The translations under genes were made by a program, and so were the position numbers. This document shows, one piece after another, positions 42,904-52,147 of a stretch of 64,000 nucleotides of DNA. The stretch comes from Salipaludibacillus neizhouensis (GTDB lineage: Bacteria; Bacillota; Bacilli; Bacillales; Salisediminibacteriaceae): assembly GCF_002886185.1 (NCBI RefSeq), contig NZ_KZ614146.1, forward strand, positions 1,410,930 through 1,474,929, read 5' to 3'. The notes beneath the pieces were generated by a model. That model saw only the letters and a program-made list of their open reading frames with translations. It searched no databases and had not been told where the DNA came from. Position 1 is the stretch's first letter, and every line of letters starts with the position of its first letter.

Positions 42904-43989
42904 ATGTATAAAGTTGATATGACTAATAATGAGTTGATAGAAATTGAAACTACTAACTTTTCAGAACAGAAGATAAAAGAAAGAGAACATATTGAAGAAT
43001 GGATTAGGAAGAGTCCTCAAACATTAGGAGAAGACTTACTTATTATTGGTCATGAGTATGATAAATTTGAAAATAACGAACGTCTTGATTTGTTAGCCTT
43101 AGACACAGATGGCAATTTGGTTATTATTGAAACAAAACAAGACTACGCGAGTTCAGGAGTTGATTTCCAGGTTCTAAAATATTGTTCTTATTGTTCAACG
43201 TTAAAGCCAATTGACATTATAGAAATTTACGAGGAGTATATTAAAAAGTTTAGTCTGCAAGGTGATGCTATTGATAATATACTTGAGTTCCTAGACATTG
43301 ATTCCCAAGATATCTTAAACAATTTATTAAACAAAAGCCAACGAATTATTATTGTCGGCAATGAATTTGATAGAAGAGTCCTTTCTGTGGGAGCATGGTT
43401 GCATCAGAATGGGATTGATATCAAATGTATATCCATCAAACCATATATAGGAAATAATCAATCAGAATTACTAATAGATTTAAAACAACTTATTCCTCCT
43501 CAAAATATTGAAAATTATTACATTAAAAAGAAAGTCCAAAACACAAAATCTCAAGGTGATGTTTACCAGTCAGGTAATGTCATTCAATTTTTTGAGAAAA
43601 CTGTTGAAAACGCAAAACGAAAAGGTCATCAAGCATATTATCATCCGAGGAAATCTTATTGTACTGTAAAATCAGGATACAAGAACATTTCGTTTACGCT
43701 CATATATCAAAAGAGTTTTTCTCATTTTGTTATTGAAGTGGTTACTAGTGATCCTGAAGTAAAAAAGGACATTTTTTCTGTATATCAAGGCAATGAAGAC
43801 ATGATTACTTCAAAAACCCAATTAGAATTTAAGACAGAAAGTGGGAAAAGAAATCCAGATTGGGGAAGAATCATAGGGTATCAAAAAATAGATAATGACG
43901 TAGCCATAGATCATTATTCTGAAGATATAAATAATAAATTCATCATGACAATTGAAGCTTTTAAAGAGCTCTTTAAACCAGGTATGTAA
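42904..43989 (+). CDS. NucS/DUF91-like PD-(D/E)XK endonuclease
   Basis: The N-terminal half of this 361-residue protein carries a nuclease core: EHIEEWIRKSPQTLGEDL, then RLDLLALDTDGNLVIIETK with D ... E-x-K, and the following helix VDFQVLKYCSYCS. This is typical of NucS/DUF91-like proteins widespread in defence regions. The C-terminal half (from about 230) is an unrecognised alpha/beta domain with GRIIGYQKI. It probably cuts DNA. AAGGAG precedes the ATG. It stands alone between an HNH relic and a duplicated repeat. Confidence 0.8.
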   Translation: MYKVDMTNNELIEIETTNFSEQKIKEREHIEEWIRKSPQTLGEDLLIIGHEYDKFENNERLDLLALDTDGNLVIIETKQDYASSGVDFQVLKYCSYCSTLKPIDIIEIYEEYIKKFSLQGDAIDNILEFLDIDSQDILNNLLNKSQRIIIVGNEFDRRVLSVGAWLHQNGIDIKCISIKPYIGNNQSELLIDLKQLIPPQNIENYYIKKKVQNTKSQGDVYQSGNVIQFFEKTVENAKRKGHQAYYHPRKSYCTVKSGYKNISFTLIYQKSFSHFVIEVVTSDPEVKKDIFSVYQGNEDMITSKTQLEFKTESGKRNPDWGRIIGYQKIDNDVAIDHYSEDINNKFIMTIEAFKELFKPGM

Positions 43990-44035
43990 GGAATTATAAT
44001 GAAGCTGGAGGGTCTACACTTCATTTTTGTTGTAT

Positions 44036-44096
44036 GAATTTTTGGTGCTTAACGTTACAGTAGTGGGGGGTCAGACACTTTTTTTCGTTTTCAATC
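44036..44096 (+). repeat. Dispersed hairpin repeat, family B, diverged left arm
   Basis: aacgttacagtagtggggggtcagacactttttttc, with only part of the left arm. It forms the start of the longer direct repeat 44052-44320. Confidence 0.65.
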
Positions 44097-44320
44097 TATT
44101 TCTTTCTATATATAGTGTGGGTTTGCTCTCTTCGCATAAAACATCTTCACTAATTTCTACATTGTTGTCATCTCGAAATTGCAGACGACAACAGGGGCAA
44201 ATGTCAAAAGAATGATCATTATATTCATCATATGCAGGTTCGCCTAACTTACATATTAATATGTTCAAAACTATAATCTGCCGCTATACTAATATTTAGT
44301 GAAAGACTAATTGGTAGGAA
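44052..44320 (+). repeat. Left copy of about 260-bp direct repeat flanking sugar-acid cluster 2
   Basis: Nearly all of this stretch recurs at 56432-56692 in the same orientation, with scattered substitutions and small gaps. It begins with the right arm of a family B repeat and ends with ttggtaggaa. On the minus strand it encodes the relic of a small Cys-rich protein (AYDEYNDHSFDICPCC), resembling cysteine-rich CPCC proteins. The two copies enclose the complete cluster 2. Confidence 0.85.
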
Positions 44321-44321
44321 T

Positions 44322-44346
44322 ACGAACAGTGCCTGGCACTGCTCGT
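44322..44346. repeat. REP-like palindrome, family A
   Basis: acgaacagtgcc and ggcactgctcgt arms. It lies directly at the inner end of the left direct repeat, and is absent at the right copy. Confidence 0.75.
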
Positions 44347-44409
44347 ATGTCAGCTCCTATTTATCTGGAGTTATATCTCCATAGGCACAAACCTTTAAAG
44401 TCAGCAAAC

Positions 44410-45105
44410 TTAATCAACGTTCATATAAAATTGTTTTGCTCGAGAGAAATTGAGTTCGATTGCCTGTTTTATTTTCTGATTATCTCTGTCTGTAATAGCT
44501 TGCATTAATTTTTTTCGACACTCTATACTGTTTGTCCGAGCACCGGGTACATTAAGAATTTTTGTCATTGATTCGTTCCGTAAATGCACGATTGTTTGCA
44601 TTAGTTTGCTATATATTCTGTTACTACTACAGTGACCCATATGCAGATCAAATTCGTCAAGTAACTGTTGGAAGGTGTTATTATTCTCTGAATTATCATT
44701 TAGTTTATTTAATATGCCTTCTAGTTTTATTATGTCATTATTTATCATATTTTGAGAAGCTTCAAAGTAAACTTCAGACTCAATTAGCTTACGTGCAGCA
44801 TAAACTTCTTCTAAATTATTAACTTCCTTATAATACATCCAACCAATTGTTTCAGCTGGAATAGTAGACTCTTGTTTATTTACAAAGCTTCCTTCTCCAG
44901 GCTTTATCGTAATAAGACCAATGAGAGCTAGTGCACGTAATCCTTCCCTTATTCGACCTCTATTGACTCCAAATTCCTCAGCCAAGGTACGTTCATTAGG
45001 GAGTTTCTCCCCTGCCTTTAATTGATTGGTAGTTATCCAAGAAGCCATTTGTTCCATAATCTGTTCAGTAATAGTTATTCTCTTAATTGGATTGATCTTA
45101 ACCAT
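44410..45105 (-). CDS. GntR family regulator, FadR/FCD type, cluster 2
   Basis: The 231-residue protein has a winged helix (ERTLAEEFGVNRGRIREGLRAL) and an FCD domain with the D-x3-H type ligands in LLDEFDLHMGH. Such repressors sense sugar acids. The ATG follows AAGGGGA. It is divergent from the cluster 2 operon, and three TGGTACTACCA sites lie between the two, so it probably represses both itself and the operon. Its relative in cluster 1 uses a different palindrome. Confidence 0.88.
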   Translation of the reverse strand: MVKINPIKRITITEQIMEQMASWITTNQLKAGEKLPNERTLAEEFGVNRGRIREGLRALALIGLITIKPGEGSFVNKQESTIPAETIGWMYYKEVNNLEEVYAARKLIESEVYFEASQNMINNDIIKLEGILNKLNDNSENNNTFQQLLDEFDLHMGHCSSNRIYSKLMQTIVHLRNESMTKILNVPGARTNSIECRKKLMQAITDRDNQKIKQAIELNFSRAKQFYMNVD

Positions 45106-45153
45106 CTTATAATCCCCTTTTTGTTATTTATCGTTTTTATAAATCATATGTTA

Positions 45154-45166
45154 CTGGTACTACCAG
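45154..45166. promoter_or_regulatory. GntR operator 1 (CTGGTACTACCAG)
   Basis: A 13-base palindrome 49 bases upstream of the GntR start. Two further TGGTACTACCA copies lie nearer the operon. This motif fits known TGGT...ACCA operators of FCD-type GntR proteins. Confidence 0.75.
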
Positions 45167-45264
45167 AGTATCACAATTTATTTATAATAGGTATTCCCCA
45201 TCTCTAAACGAATGCTGCTAAAAGCAAATTAGATGAAAGAATATTCGAAGTATTTAATTTATAC

Positions 45265-45293
45265 TTGTAAACGCTTTAATCGCGTGGTATATT
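45265..45293 (+). promoter_or_regulatory. Promoter of cluster 2 overlapping a cre-like site
   Basis: TTGTAA, a 17-base spacer and TATATT form the promoter. The -35 box overlaps TGTAAACGCTTTAA (45266-45279), a cre-like site with one or two mismatches. The layout is the same as in cluster 1. Confidence 0.75.
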
Positions 45294-45303
45294 TTAGGTG
45301 TTG

Positions 45304-45314
45304 TGGTACTACCA
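45304..45314. promoter_or_regulatory. GntR operator 2 (TGGTACTACCA)
   Basis: Lies 11 bases after the -10 box, over the expected transcription start, a repressing position. A second cre-like site TGAAAACGCTCTCT follows at about 45329. Confidence 0.78.
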
Positions 45315-45398
45315 CCGAATAACTTTAAATGAAAACGCTCTCTTAATGGGGGTTGTAATTAAGAAAAGAAATATATTGTCACTTTCATTTGCATTTAT

Positions 45399-45409
45399 TG
45401 GTACTACCA
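45399..45409. promoter_or_regulatory. GntR operator 3 (TGGTACTACCA)
   Basis: Third identical site, in the untranslated leader of the operon, 95 bases from operator 2. Repressor looping between sites is possible. Confidence 0.75.
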
Positions 45410-45480
45410 CAGTACCAAAGAGGAGTTGAACTAACTTATTGAAAGCTAATATTAAAATTAAACAGAGAGGAGAAAAAAAT

Positions 45481-45792
45481 GTGAGTGACCATATTTTCAG
45501 ATCAATTGTAATGAAGCCATTGGATGACGTAGCAGTTGCTTTACAAGAGATTCCAGATGGAACTGAAATTGAAGTACATTTTTCGGAAGATCAAACGGCT
45601 AAATTGGTCTTAAAGGAAATAATATCTTTTGGTCATAAGTTTGCTATACGGACAATTAATAAAGGAAGTGAAATCAAAAAATATGGTGAAGTAATTGGGA
45701 GAGCTTCAAGAGATATTGAAATAGGTCAACATGTTCATGTGCACAATTTGGAAGGAATTAGAGGAAGAGGGGATAAAATTGTTAGAGATTGA
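45481..45792 (+). CDS. UxaA-family sugar-acid dehydratase, small (SAF-domain) subunit
   Basis: The 103-residue product is the SAF domain found at the N-terminus of altronate and galactarate dehydratases (DDVAVALQEIPDGTEIEV, then KFAIRTINKGSEIKKYGEVIG and HVHVHNLEG). GTG 45481 is chosen because AGAGGAG lies eight bases upstream; an earlier TTG at 45439 has a poorer site. The large subunit gene overlaps by 14 bases. Together they should dehydrate a sugar acid to a 2-keto-3-deoxy acid, using iron. Confidence 0.85.
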   Translation: MSDHIFRSIVMKPLDDVAVALQEIPDGTEIEVHFSEDQTAKLVLKEIISFGHKFAIRTINKGSEIKKYGEVIGRASRDIEIGQHVHVHNLEGIRGRGDKIVRD

Positions 45793-46954
45793 AGAAGGGA
45801 AATTCTTAGGGTATCGTCGATCCAATGGAAAAGTTGGTGTTCGCAATCACGTCCTTATATTACCAACTATTACATGTGCTACGCAAGCTGCAAAGCAAAT
45901 TACAGAGCTGGTAGATGGAACAGTTTCCTTTATACACCAACATGGATGTGCTCAAGTTGGAGATGATTATGAACAAACATTTCGAACTTATGTAGGTTTT
46001 GGTGAAAATCCGAATGTATACGGTGTAATAGTACTTGGATTAGGGTGCGAAACCCATCAGGCAAAAAGTGTTGCTGAGGAAATAGCTAAATCAGGAAAAC
46101 CTGTTGTAACAGTTTCCATTCAGGATCACGGAGGAACGTTAACAGCAATAGCTGAAGGAGCAAAGGAAGCTACCAAACTAGTTCAAGAAGCGTCAACTCA
46201 ATTAAGAGAATTGTGCGATTTCAGTGAATTGATTATTGGTACTGAATGTGGTGGATCTGACGCCTGTTCTGGATTATCTGCTAACCCAGCGGTTGGTGCT
46301 GTTAGTGACAAGATTGTTGAAAAGGGTGGGACTGCTATTCTAGCTGAAACAACAGAGTTAATAGGAGCCGAACATTTGTTAGCTAACCGTGCTTCTAACG
46401 ATAAAGTTAAAAAACGTGTATATGAAGTAATAGAGTCTATGGAAAATCGTTCAATGCAAATGGGTATTGATATTCGTACAGGTAATCCAAGTCCTGGAAA
46501 TATTGATGGTGGATTAAGTTCACTAGAGGAAAAGTCATTAGGAGCTGCAAATAAATCGGGGACTAGTCCTTTAAATCAGATAATAGATTACGCGGAAGAA
46601 CCAACAGAGAAAGGTTTAGTTTGGATGGATACACCGGGCCATGACATAGAGCAATTAACTGGAATGGTAGCTGGAGGGGCTCAAGTTGTCTTATTTACAA
46701 GTGGAAGAGGGACACCTACAGGCTCACCAATTGCTCCTGTCATAAAAATTGCAACAAATACTCCTATGTTTGAACGTATGGGAGAAAATATGGACCTAAA
46801 TGCAGGGAATATCATTGAGGGAACAGAAACAGTTGAAGAAGTTGCTAATAGAATATTCAACGAAATAGGATTAGTTAGTACTGGTAAAAAAACTAAAGCA
46901 GAAATCCTAAAACAACATGACTTTGGCATTTGGAGAATTGGACCAACGTTTTAA
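45779..46954 (+). CDS. uxaA: UxaA-family sugar-acid dehydratase, large subunit
   Basis: The 391-residue protein matches the C-terminal catalytic part of altronate/galactarate-type dehydratases: GYRRSNGKVGVRNHV, HQHGCAQVGDD, GTECGGSDACSGLSANPA and SGRGTPTGSPIAPVIK. The conserved cysteines probably hold the catalytic iron. TTG 45779 follows GAGGGG and overlaps the small-subunit gene. The family acts on several aldonates and aldarates, so substrate cannot be fixed. Downstream enzymes suggest a pentonate or 6-deoxyhexonate as well as a hexonate. Confidence 0.87.
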   Translation: MLEIEEGKFLGYRRSNGKVGVRNHVLILPTITCATQAAKQITELVDGTVSFIHQHGCAQVGDDYEQTFRTYVGFGENPNVYGVIVLGLGCETHQAKSVAEEIAKSGKPVVTVSIQDHGGTLTAIAEGAKEATKLVQEASTQLRELCDFSELIIGTECGGSDACSGLSANPAVGAVSDKIVEKGGTAILAETTELIGAEHLLANRASNDKVKKRVYEVIESMENRSMQMGIDIRTGNPSPGNIDGGLSSLEEKSLGAANKSGTSPLNQIIDYAEEPTEKGLVWMDTPGHDIEQLTGMVAGGAQVVLFTSGRGTPTGSPIAPVIKIATNTPMFERMGENMDLNAGNIIEGTETVEEVANRIFNEIGLVSTGKKTKAEILKQHDFGIWRIGPTF

Positions 46955-47052
46955 TAATTATACGTATTAATAGTATGGTAGATAACTGTTAATAGATGTT
47001 AAGAGTTCTTCCTATCATACTTTAATAAACAATAAAAAAGGAGATGGTTATA

Positions 47053-48144
47053 TTGAAAAAAATGAATAAGTGGATGTTTATGATTTTAGTAGTATTTATT
47101 ATTACACTGGTTACAGCATGCTCTAATGAGGAAACTTCTTCTAACTCACCTGATGAAGCAGAAAATGAAACAACAGAAGATTCCTCAAATGATTCTAATG
47201 AAGCTAAAGAAGAGAACGAAGCAAATGGGGTAGAGGCAATTACTATTAACATTGCTCATGGCAATCAACCTGATGAGCCTGTCGGCCAGTTAGCGCAAAA
47301 ATGGAAGGAGTTGGCTGAGGAAAGAAGTGATGGAGCACTTGAATTAAATCTTTATCCAAGTTCTCAATTAGGTTCTGAAAAAGATGTATTGGAGCAAGCT
47401 ATGATGGGTAATAACGTAATTGTCATGGCAGGGTATGACTTCTTAATGGATTATGTTCCAGATGCAGGTATATTAACTGCTCCTTATTTAGTAGAAGACT
47501 TTGACGAATTATTATATTTAACCGAAACGGAATGGTATGAAAGTTTAGTTGATGATTTAAATGGTGAAGGGATAGATATCGTTACAACAAGAACTGTTTA
47601 TGGGGAACGTCATCTTTTAACCAATGAAGAGGTACAAACACCAGCAGATTTAGAAGGGAAAAGTATTCGGGTTCCAAATAACCAAATGTCTATTGAAACA
47701 TTTGAAGCTATGGGGGCTTCAGCTACACCGACACCACTTGGGGATTTGTATACTTCACTTCAACAAGGACTTGTAGATGGTGCAGAAAACCCGCTTCCTG
47801 TACTTCAAGGTGTCAAGGCACAAGAAGTTTCAAAACACCTTGCATTGACAGGACATCAAAAATTTATTACTGCTTGGATAGGTGGAACTAGTTACTTAGA
47901 AACATTACCAGAGGATCTAGTGCAAATTTTAAAAGAGACTGGTGATGAAGCTGGGGATTATGCTAGAGGAATTTTAGATGAAGAAACAAAATCAGTTTTG
48001 GCTGAATTTGAAGAAGAGGGTGTAGAGATATATGAAGTGGACCAGGAGCCGTTCAGGGAATCAGTTCAAGAAGTTTATAACTCATTTCCATCTTGGACGC
48101 CTGGTTTATATGACCAAATTCAAGAATTATTAGAAAGCCGTTAA
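47053..48144 (+). CDS. dctP: TRAP transporter solute-binding lipoprotein (DctP family), cluster 2
   Basis: The 363-residue precursor has a lipoprotein signal ending ITLVTAC and a long acidic Ser/Glu/Asn linker before the DctP domain. The arginine-containing segment GKSIRVPNNQ is the usual carboxylate-binding site. The start is TTG 47053 with AGGAG nine bases upstream; ATG 47044 overlaps that site. It should feed a sugar acid to the DctQM genes that follow after a 169-base gap. Confidence 0.88.
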   Translation: MKKMNKWMFMILVVFIITLVTACSNEETSSNSPDEAENETTEDSSNDSNEAKEENEANGVEAITINIAHGNQPDEPVGQLAQKWKELAEERSDGALELNLYPSSQLGSEKDVLEQAMMGNNVIVMAGYDFLMDYVPDAGILTAPYLVEDFDELLYLTETEWYESLVDDLNGEGIDIVTTRTVYGERHLLTNEEVQTPADLEGKSIRVPNNQMSIETFEAMGASATPTPLGDLYTSLQQGLVDGAENPLPVLQGVKAQEVSKHLALTGHQKFITAWIGGTSYLETLPEDLVQILKETGDEAGDYARGILDEETKSVLAEFEEEGVEIYEVDQEPFRESVQEVYNSFPSWTPGLYDQIQELLESR

Positions 48145-48184
48145 TAAGTTTAGTCAGTAATAAACAGGTTGTATTAATTGGAGT

Positions 48185-48226
48185 AGTGGTGAGCGTGGGC
48201 TATTTGCAATCATGATCACCACACTC
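48185..48226. promoter_or_regulatory. Hairpin between dctP and dctQ
   Basis: GTGGTGA and TCACCAC arms lie in the only long gap inside the operon. Such a hairpin after a binding-protein gene often protects the upstream message, giving more DctP than permease. There is no T-run. Confidence 0.5.
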
Positions 48227-48313
48227 TTCATGTTAAAAGCCATATGATTAATTATCAATTTCACTTAAATAATTAGCCGAATTTTTTAACATGTTCTGTC
48301 AGGGGGGAGTTTA

Positions 48314-48790
48314 ATGATTAAAAAGTGGTTTAATGCTATTGATGATGGGGCGTCTACTTTCGCACTTTTTGGAATTATCATACTAACTGGTATAAACGTT
48401 TTTTCCAGGTATGTATTAAACAACTCATTACCATGGATTGAAGAAATTGCTATTGGTTTATTTGTTTGGTTTGTTTTTGTAGGTATGAGCTCAGCAATGA
48501 AGGAAGATAAACATATAGGAGTTGACTTCTTTGTTAAGAAAATGCCAAGACAGATTCGTATTATTGGTTTTATAATTCGTGCTGTAGCCATTTATTATGT
48601 TCTCTTCTATGTCTTTATCTATCTTGGATACGATTTAATGAAGACAAGCAAAATAACGCCAATTTTAGGAATTAGTTATAAAATAATTAATTTAGCTGTC
48701 CCTATTGGTGGATTATTAACGGTTATTCATTTTACTAAGGTATTGGTAAAGTCTTTTCCTATAGAATTTGGAAAAGAAGGGGGATCATGA
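48314..48790 (+). CDS. dctQ: TRAP transporter small membrane subunit (DctQ), cluster 2
   Basis: The 158-residue protein has four hydrophobic helices and the DctQ segment SSAMKEDKHIGVDFF. A GGGGGGAG site precedes the ATG. It forms the permease with DctM, whose start lies one base after its stop. Confidence 0.88.
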   Translation: MIKKWFNAIDDGASTFALFGIIILTGINVFSRYVLNNSLPWIEEIAIGLFVWFVFVGMSSAMKEDKHIGVDFFVKKMPRQIRIIGFIIRAVAIYYVLFYVFIYLGYDLMKTSKITPILGISYKIINLAVPIGGLLTVIHFTKVLVKSFPIEFGKEGGS

Positions 48791-48791
48791 G

Positions 48792-50075
48792 ATGGCTTTA
48801 ACTGCCGTATTAATAGTTTTAATATTGTTATTCATTTTAAATGTACCAATAGCATTTTCCTTAATTATAAGTACATCCGTATACTTCTTCTTTACTGATA
48901 GTTTTTCAAGTACAGTCTTAATTCAAAGAATGATTGGTGGGGTTCAATCAGTTCCTTTGCTTGCTATATTATTTTTTGTTACAGCAGGTATCTTAATGAA
49001 TTATACGGGTATTACAACAAGGATGCTCCGGTTTGCACAAATTTTAACTAATCGTCTCCCTGGATCTTTAGCCCAAGTAAATGTGGTTTTGAGTACATTA
49101 ATGGGTGGATTGTCGGGATCAAATGTTGCAGATGCAGCTATGCAATCGAAGATTCTAGTCCCTCAAATGGAAAAAAAGGGGTACAGTAAAGCATTTGCAA
49201 CAGCACTTACTGCATCAACTTCTTTAATTACACCAATTATTCCTCCAGGTATTGCTTTAATTATGTATGGTTATATTGGAAATGTTTCAATTGGCGATTT
49301 GTTTTTAGCCGGCGTTCTACCTGGACTCGTTTTATGCTTGAGTTTTATGATTTATGTTCATTTTTATGCCAAAAAACATAAAATTGAAACAGAAAATAAA
49401 GAAAAAGTCACAAAAAAATACTTTTTCTTAACCTTTAAGGATGCAATCTTAGCATTATTATTGCCAGTAGTTATCATAGGTGGAATACGGTTTGGAGTAT
49501 TTAGTGCTACGGAAGCTGGAGCAATAGCGGTATTCTATGCATTTTTTCTAGGGTTGGTTGTCTATCGTGAAATGAAGATAAATCAATTATTTGGTGCACT
49601 TATTGAAACTGTGCATACAGCCGCTTCTATATTACTCATAATTGCTGCAGGTTCGGCGTTTGCTTGGGTACTAACATTAGAGCAAGTCCCACAGAGAATG
49701 ACAGGGTTAATGGTTAATTATATTTCCTCTGAATTTATATTTTTTATTGTTGTTCTTATTTTCCTATTAATCGTAGGAATGTTTATTGAAGGTAATGTTT
49801 CTATCGTTATTTTAACACCTCTGTTTATGCCAATGATTCAACAATATCAAATAGATCCAGTTCATTTTGGTATTTTCTTTATCGTATGTATAAGCATAGG
49901 AACACTCACACCTCCTTTAGGTACAATTATGTACACAACATGTGCGATTACAGGTACAAAGGTTGAAGAATTCATAAAAAGTAGTGCTCCATTTTTATTA
50001 ATTCTAATAATAGCAGCATTACTTCTCGCATTCGTACCAAGTATTTCTCTTTGGTTACCATCAGTTTTAAATTAG
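48792..50075 (+). CDS. dctM: TRAP transporter large membrane subunit (DctM), cluster 2
   Basis: The 427-residue protein has about 12 hydrophobic segments with GGLSGSNVADAA and TPPLGTIMY, typical of DctM. ATG 48792 follows AAGGGGGA at seven bases; an earlier in-frame ATG lies inside dctQ. It is paralogous to the cluster 1 DctM, but the two are clearly different in sequence, so the clusters are not recent duplicates of each other. Confidence 0.9.
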   Translation: MALTAVLIVLILLFILNVPIAFSLIISTSVYFFFTDSFSSTVLIQRMIGGVQSVPLLAILFFVTAGILMNYTGITTRMLRFAQILTNRLPGSLAQVNVVLSTLMGGLSGSNVADAAMQSKILVPQMEKKGYSKAFATALTASTSLITPIIPPGIALIMYGYIGNVSIGDLFLAGVLPGLVLCLSFMIYVHFYAKKHKIETENKEKVTKKYFFLTFKDAILALLLPVVIIGGIRFGVFSATEAGAIAVFYAFFLGLVVYREMKINQLFGALIETVHTAASILLIIAAGSAFAWVLTLEQVPQRMTGLMVNYISSEFIFFIVVLIFLLIVGMFIEGNVSIVILTPLFMPMIQQYQIDPVHFGIFFIVCISIGTLTPPLGTIMYTTCAITGTKVEEFIKSSAPFLLILIIAALLLAFVPSISLWLPSVLN

Positions 50076-50134
50076 TTAATAAGATTATCTTTCATGTCTT
50101 TATAGATTTTCCAAATAAGATATTAAGAGGTGCA

Positions 50135-50902
50135 ATGTTGATTAATATTAATCTAGAAAAACAAACCGTTTTAATAACAGGTGGTGAAACTGGCATTGGG
50201 AGAGCGATAGCTATTAAGGTCGCTGAGGCCGGTGCTAGAGTAGCTATTAATTACAATAGTAGTAAAGAGAGTGCTGAACAAGTTACTTCTGAAATTATTG
50301 CAAATGGAGGGATTGCTTATAATTATCAATGCGATGTCACTAAAGAAGAACAAGTAAAAATAATGGTATCTAACATTGAGGTTGACCTTGGTTCGGTGGA
50401 TATTCTTGTTAATAATGCTGGCTCACTAATAGAAAGGTGTAGGGTTGATGAGATGTCTTCGGAACTTTGGGAAGAAGTAGTAAATGTTAATCAAAAATCT
50501 GTCTTTCTATGTTCTAAATATGTTATCCCAGCTATGAAGATGAATAATTATGGCAGGATAATTAATGTCTCTTCTATTGCTGCAAGAAACGGAGGAGGAA
50601 TGGGGGCCGTAATTTATGCATCTACTAAGGCTGCAGTGAGTGCATTTACAAAAGGCTTAGCGAGGGAACTGAGTGAATTCCAAATTTCAGTAAATGGTGT
50701 GGCACCAGGTACGATAACAACTGCATTTCATGATAAATTTACGGAAAATAATGTAAGAGAAAAGGTCGTTGAAACGATCCCATTAAAGCGAGAAGGAACG
50801 CCAGAAGAAGTAGCTAATGCGGTACTATATTTGGCATCACCTTTAAGCTCGTTCTTATTAGGTGAAGTGATTGAGGTTAATGGTGGACAGTTAATGGATT
50901 AG
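50135..50902 (+). CDS. SDR oxidoreductase, cluster 2 first copy
   Basis: The 255-residue short-chain dehydrogenase has TGGETGIG, NNAGS, the Ser region NVSSIAARNG and YASTK. It resembles sugar and sugar-acid 1- or 3-dehydrogenases (glucose-1-dehydrogenase and FabG-like). In this operon it could oxidise an aldose to a lactone or an acid to a keto acid. ATG 50135 follows AGAGG; the upstream extension lacks homology. Confidence 0.82.
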   Translation: MLININLEKQTVLITGGETGIGRAIAIKVAEAGARVAINYNSSKESAEQVTSEIIANGGIAYNYQCDVTKEEQVKIMVSNIEVDLGSVDILVNNAGSLIERCRVDEMSSELWEEVVNVNQKSVFLCSKYVIPAMKMNNYGRIINVSSIAARNGGGMGAVIYASTKAAVSAFTKGLARELSEFQISVNGVAPGTITTAFHDKFTENNVREKVVETIPLKREGTPEEVANAVLYLASPLSSFLLGEVIEVNGGQLMD

Positions 50903-50913
50903 TAGTACAGGGG

Positions 50914-50945
50914 TTTGGAGATATAATAGCAAACAATTATATCTC
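50914..50945. promoter_or_regulatory. Intra-operon inverted repeat
   Basis: GGAGATATAAT and ATTATATCTC arms lie between the SDR and dehydrogenase genes, without a T-run. It may be a processing or stability hairpin. Confidence 0.45.
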
Positions 50946-51006
50946 TAGTTGTGAAAGCGTCATCTTATGGTTCGAATTGATAAATTAATAGGAGGTAGGA
51001 AAAGAA

Positions 51007-52020
51007 ATGAGAGTAATTAGTTGTGAAGATCCTAAGCTATTTGTGGAAAAAACCGAAGGAAAACCTAAAATAGTAGACGGCGAAGTACTGATAGAGATAA
51101 AAAAAATAGGCATTTGTGGTACGGATATTCATGCATACCATGGTAGTCAACCTTTCTTTACTTATCCAAGGGTATTAGGTCATGAATTAGCTGGTATTGT
51201 AAAAGAAGTGGGAAATAACGAAAATAAATTGAAGATAGGTGATCAAGTAACGGTTATTCCTTACATGGAATGTGGGACCTGTAAACCTTGCAGAAGTAGA
51301 AAAACGAATTGTTGTACAAATATAAAAGTATTAGGGGTACACATAGATGGGGGAATGAGAGAATACTTGCGTGTAGCAATTGATCATGTGATTCAAGTAA
51401 ATAATATTAGCTTAGATGAAGCCTCGATGATAGAGCCATTAAGTATTGGTGCACATGCAGTAAAACGTTCAAATCTTCAAGAAGGACAGGTAGCATTAGT
51501 TATCGGTGCTGGACCTATTGGATTAGGTGTAATGAAGTTTGCTAAATTAACAGGAGCAAAAGTGATAGCCATGGATATTAATGAGGATCGTCTGAAATTT
51601 TGTAAAGAATGGGCAGAAGCTAACCACACAATTAATGCCTTAGATGACGCTAAGGATCATTTGAATCGATTAACAGATTCTGATTTTCCAGATGTCGTTT
51701 TTGATGCAACTGGAAATAAAATGTCTATGATGAATGCATTTAACTATGTTGGTCATGGTGGTCAACTAGTTTATGTTGGACTAATTAAAGAAGAGTTAAC
51801 TTTTAACGATCCAGAATTTCATAAAAGGGAAATGAGTTTACTGGCGAGTCGAAATGCAACTTTACAAGATTTTAACTATGTCATTAATTGTATTGAAAAA
51901 GGTTTAATTGACGTAGACAAAATCATTTCAGATCGAATTAGTTTCTCTAACCTTATTGATGAATTTGAAGAGTTATTTGAACCATCAAGAAAAGTAATTA
52001 AAGCGGTTGTAGAATTGTAA
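51007..52020 (+). CDS. Zinc-dependent sugar or sugar-acid dehydrogenase, cluster 2
   Basis: The 337-residue enzyme is a zinc MDR protein: GICGTDIHAYHG, GHELAGIV, structural Cys at CGTCKPCRSRKTNCC, and the NAD fold GAGPIGLG. Relatives oxidise L-galactonate, L-idonate, galactitol or similar substrates. AGGAGG precedes the ATG. It may convert the imported substrate before dehydration. It is a paralogue of the cluster 1 enzyme at 22.6 kb but clearly diverged. Confidence 0.85.
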   Translation: MRVISCEDPKLFVEKTEGKPKIVDGEVLIEIKKIGICGTDIHAYHGSQPFFTYPRVLGHELAGIVKEVGNNENKLKIGDQVTVIPYMECGTCKPCRSRKTNCCTNIKVLGVHIDGGMREYLRVAIDHVIQVNNISLDEASMIEPLSIGAHAVKRSNLQEGQVALVIGAGPIGLGVMKFAKLTGAKVIAMDINEDRLKFCKEWAEANHTINALDDAKDHLNRLTDSDFPDVVFDATGNKMSMMNAFNYVGHGGQLVYVGLIKEELTFNDPEFHKREMSLLASRNATLQDFNYVINCIEKGLIDVDKIISDRISFSNLIDEFEELFEPSRKVIKAVVEL

Positions 52021-52147
52021 GAATATGATCCAAGTGAACTGGAATGCCATTTCCCTATTCATAGTTAAACCGGAGAAGTAGTGGAATAATAGTTTCGAAT
52101 AAATACAAAACCTAGTTTTAGATTTTAAAGCAAATGGAGGAGTTTTA

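Noticed and set aside
44071-44268. Minus-strand CPCC-type small protein as a working gene
   Set aside because: The start region and later residues are disrupted, and the second copy at 56.5 kb has stops; treated as a relic within the direct repeat.
44322-44346. Family A palindromes as operators
   Set aside because: Copies occur in unrelated contexts, including gene-free regions, which fits a dispersed repeat better than a regulator site.
25666-50075. Clusters 1 and 2 as a recent tandem duplication
   Set aside because: The TRAP, ADH and GntR pairs are clearly diverged in sequence and the gene orders differ.
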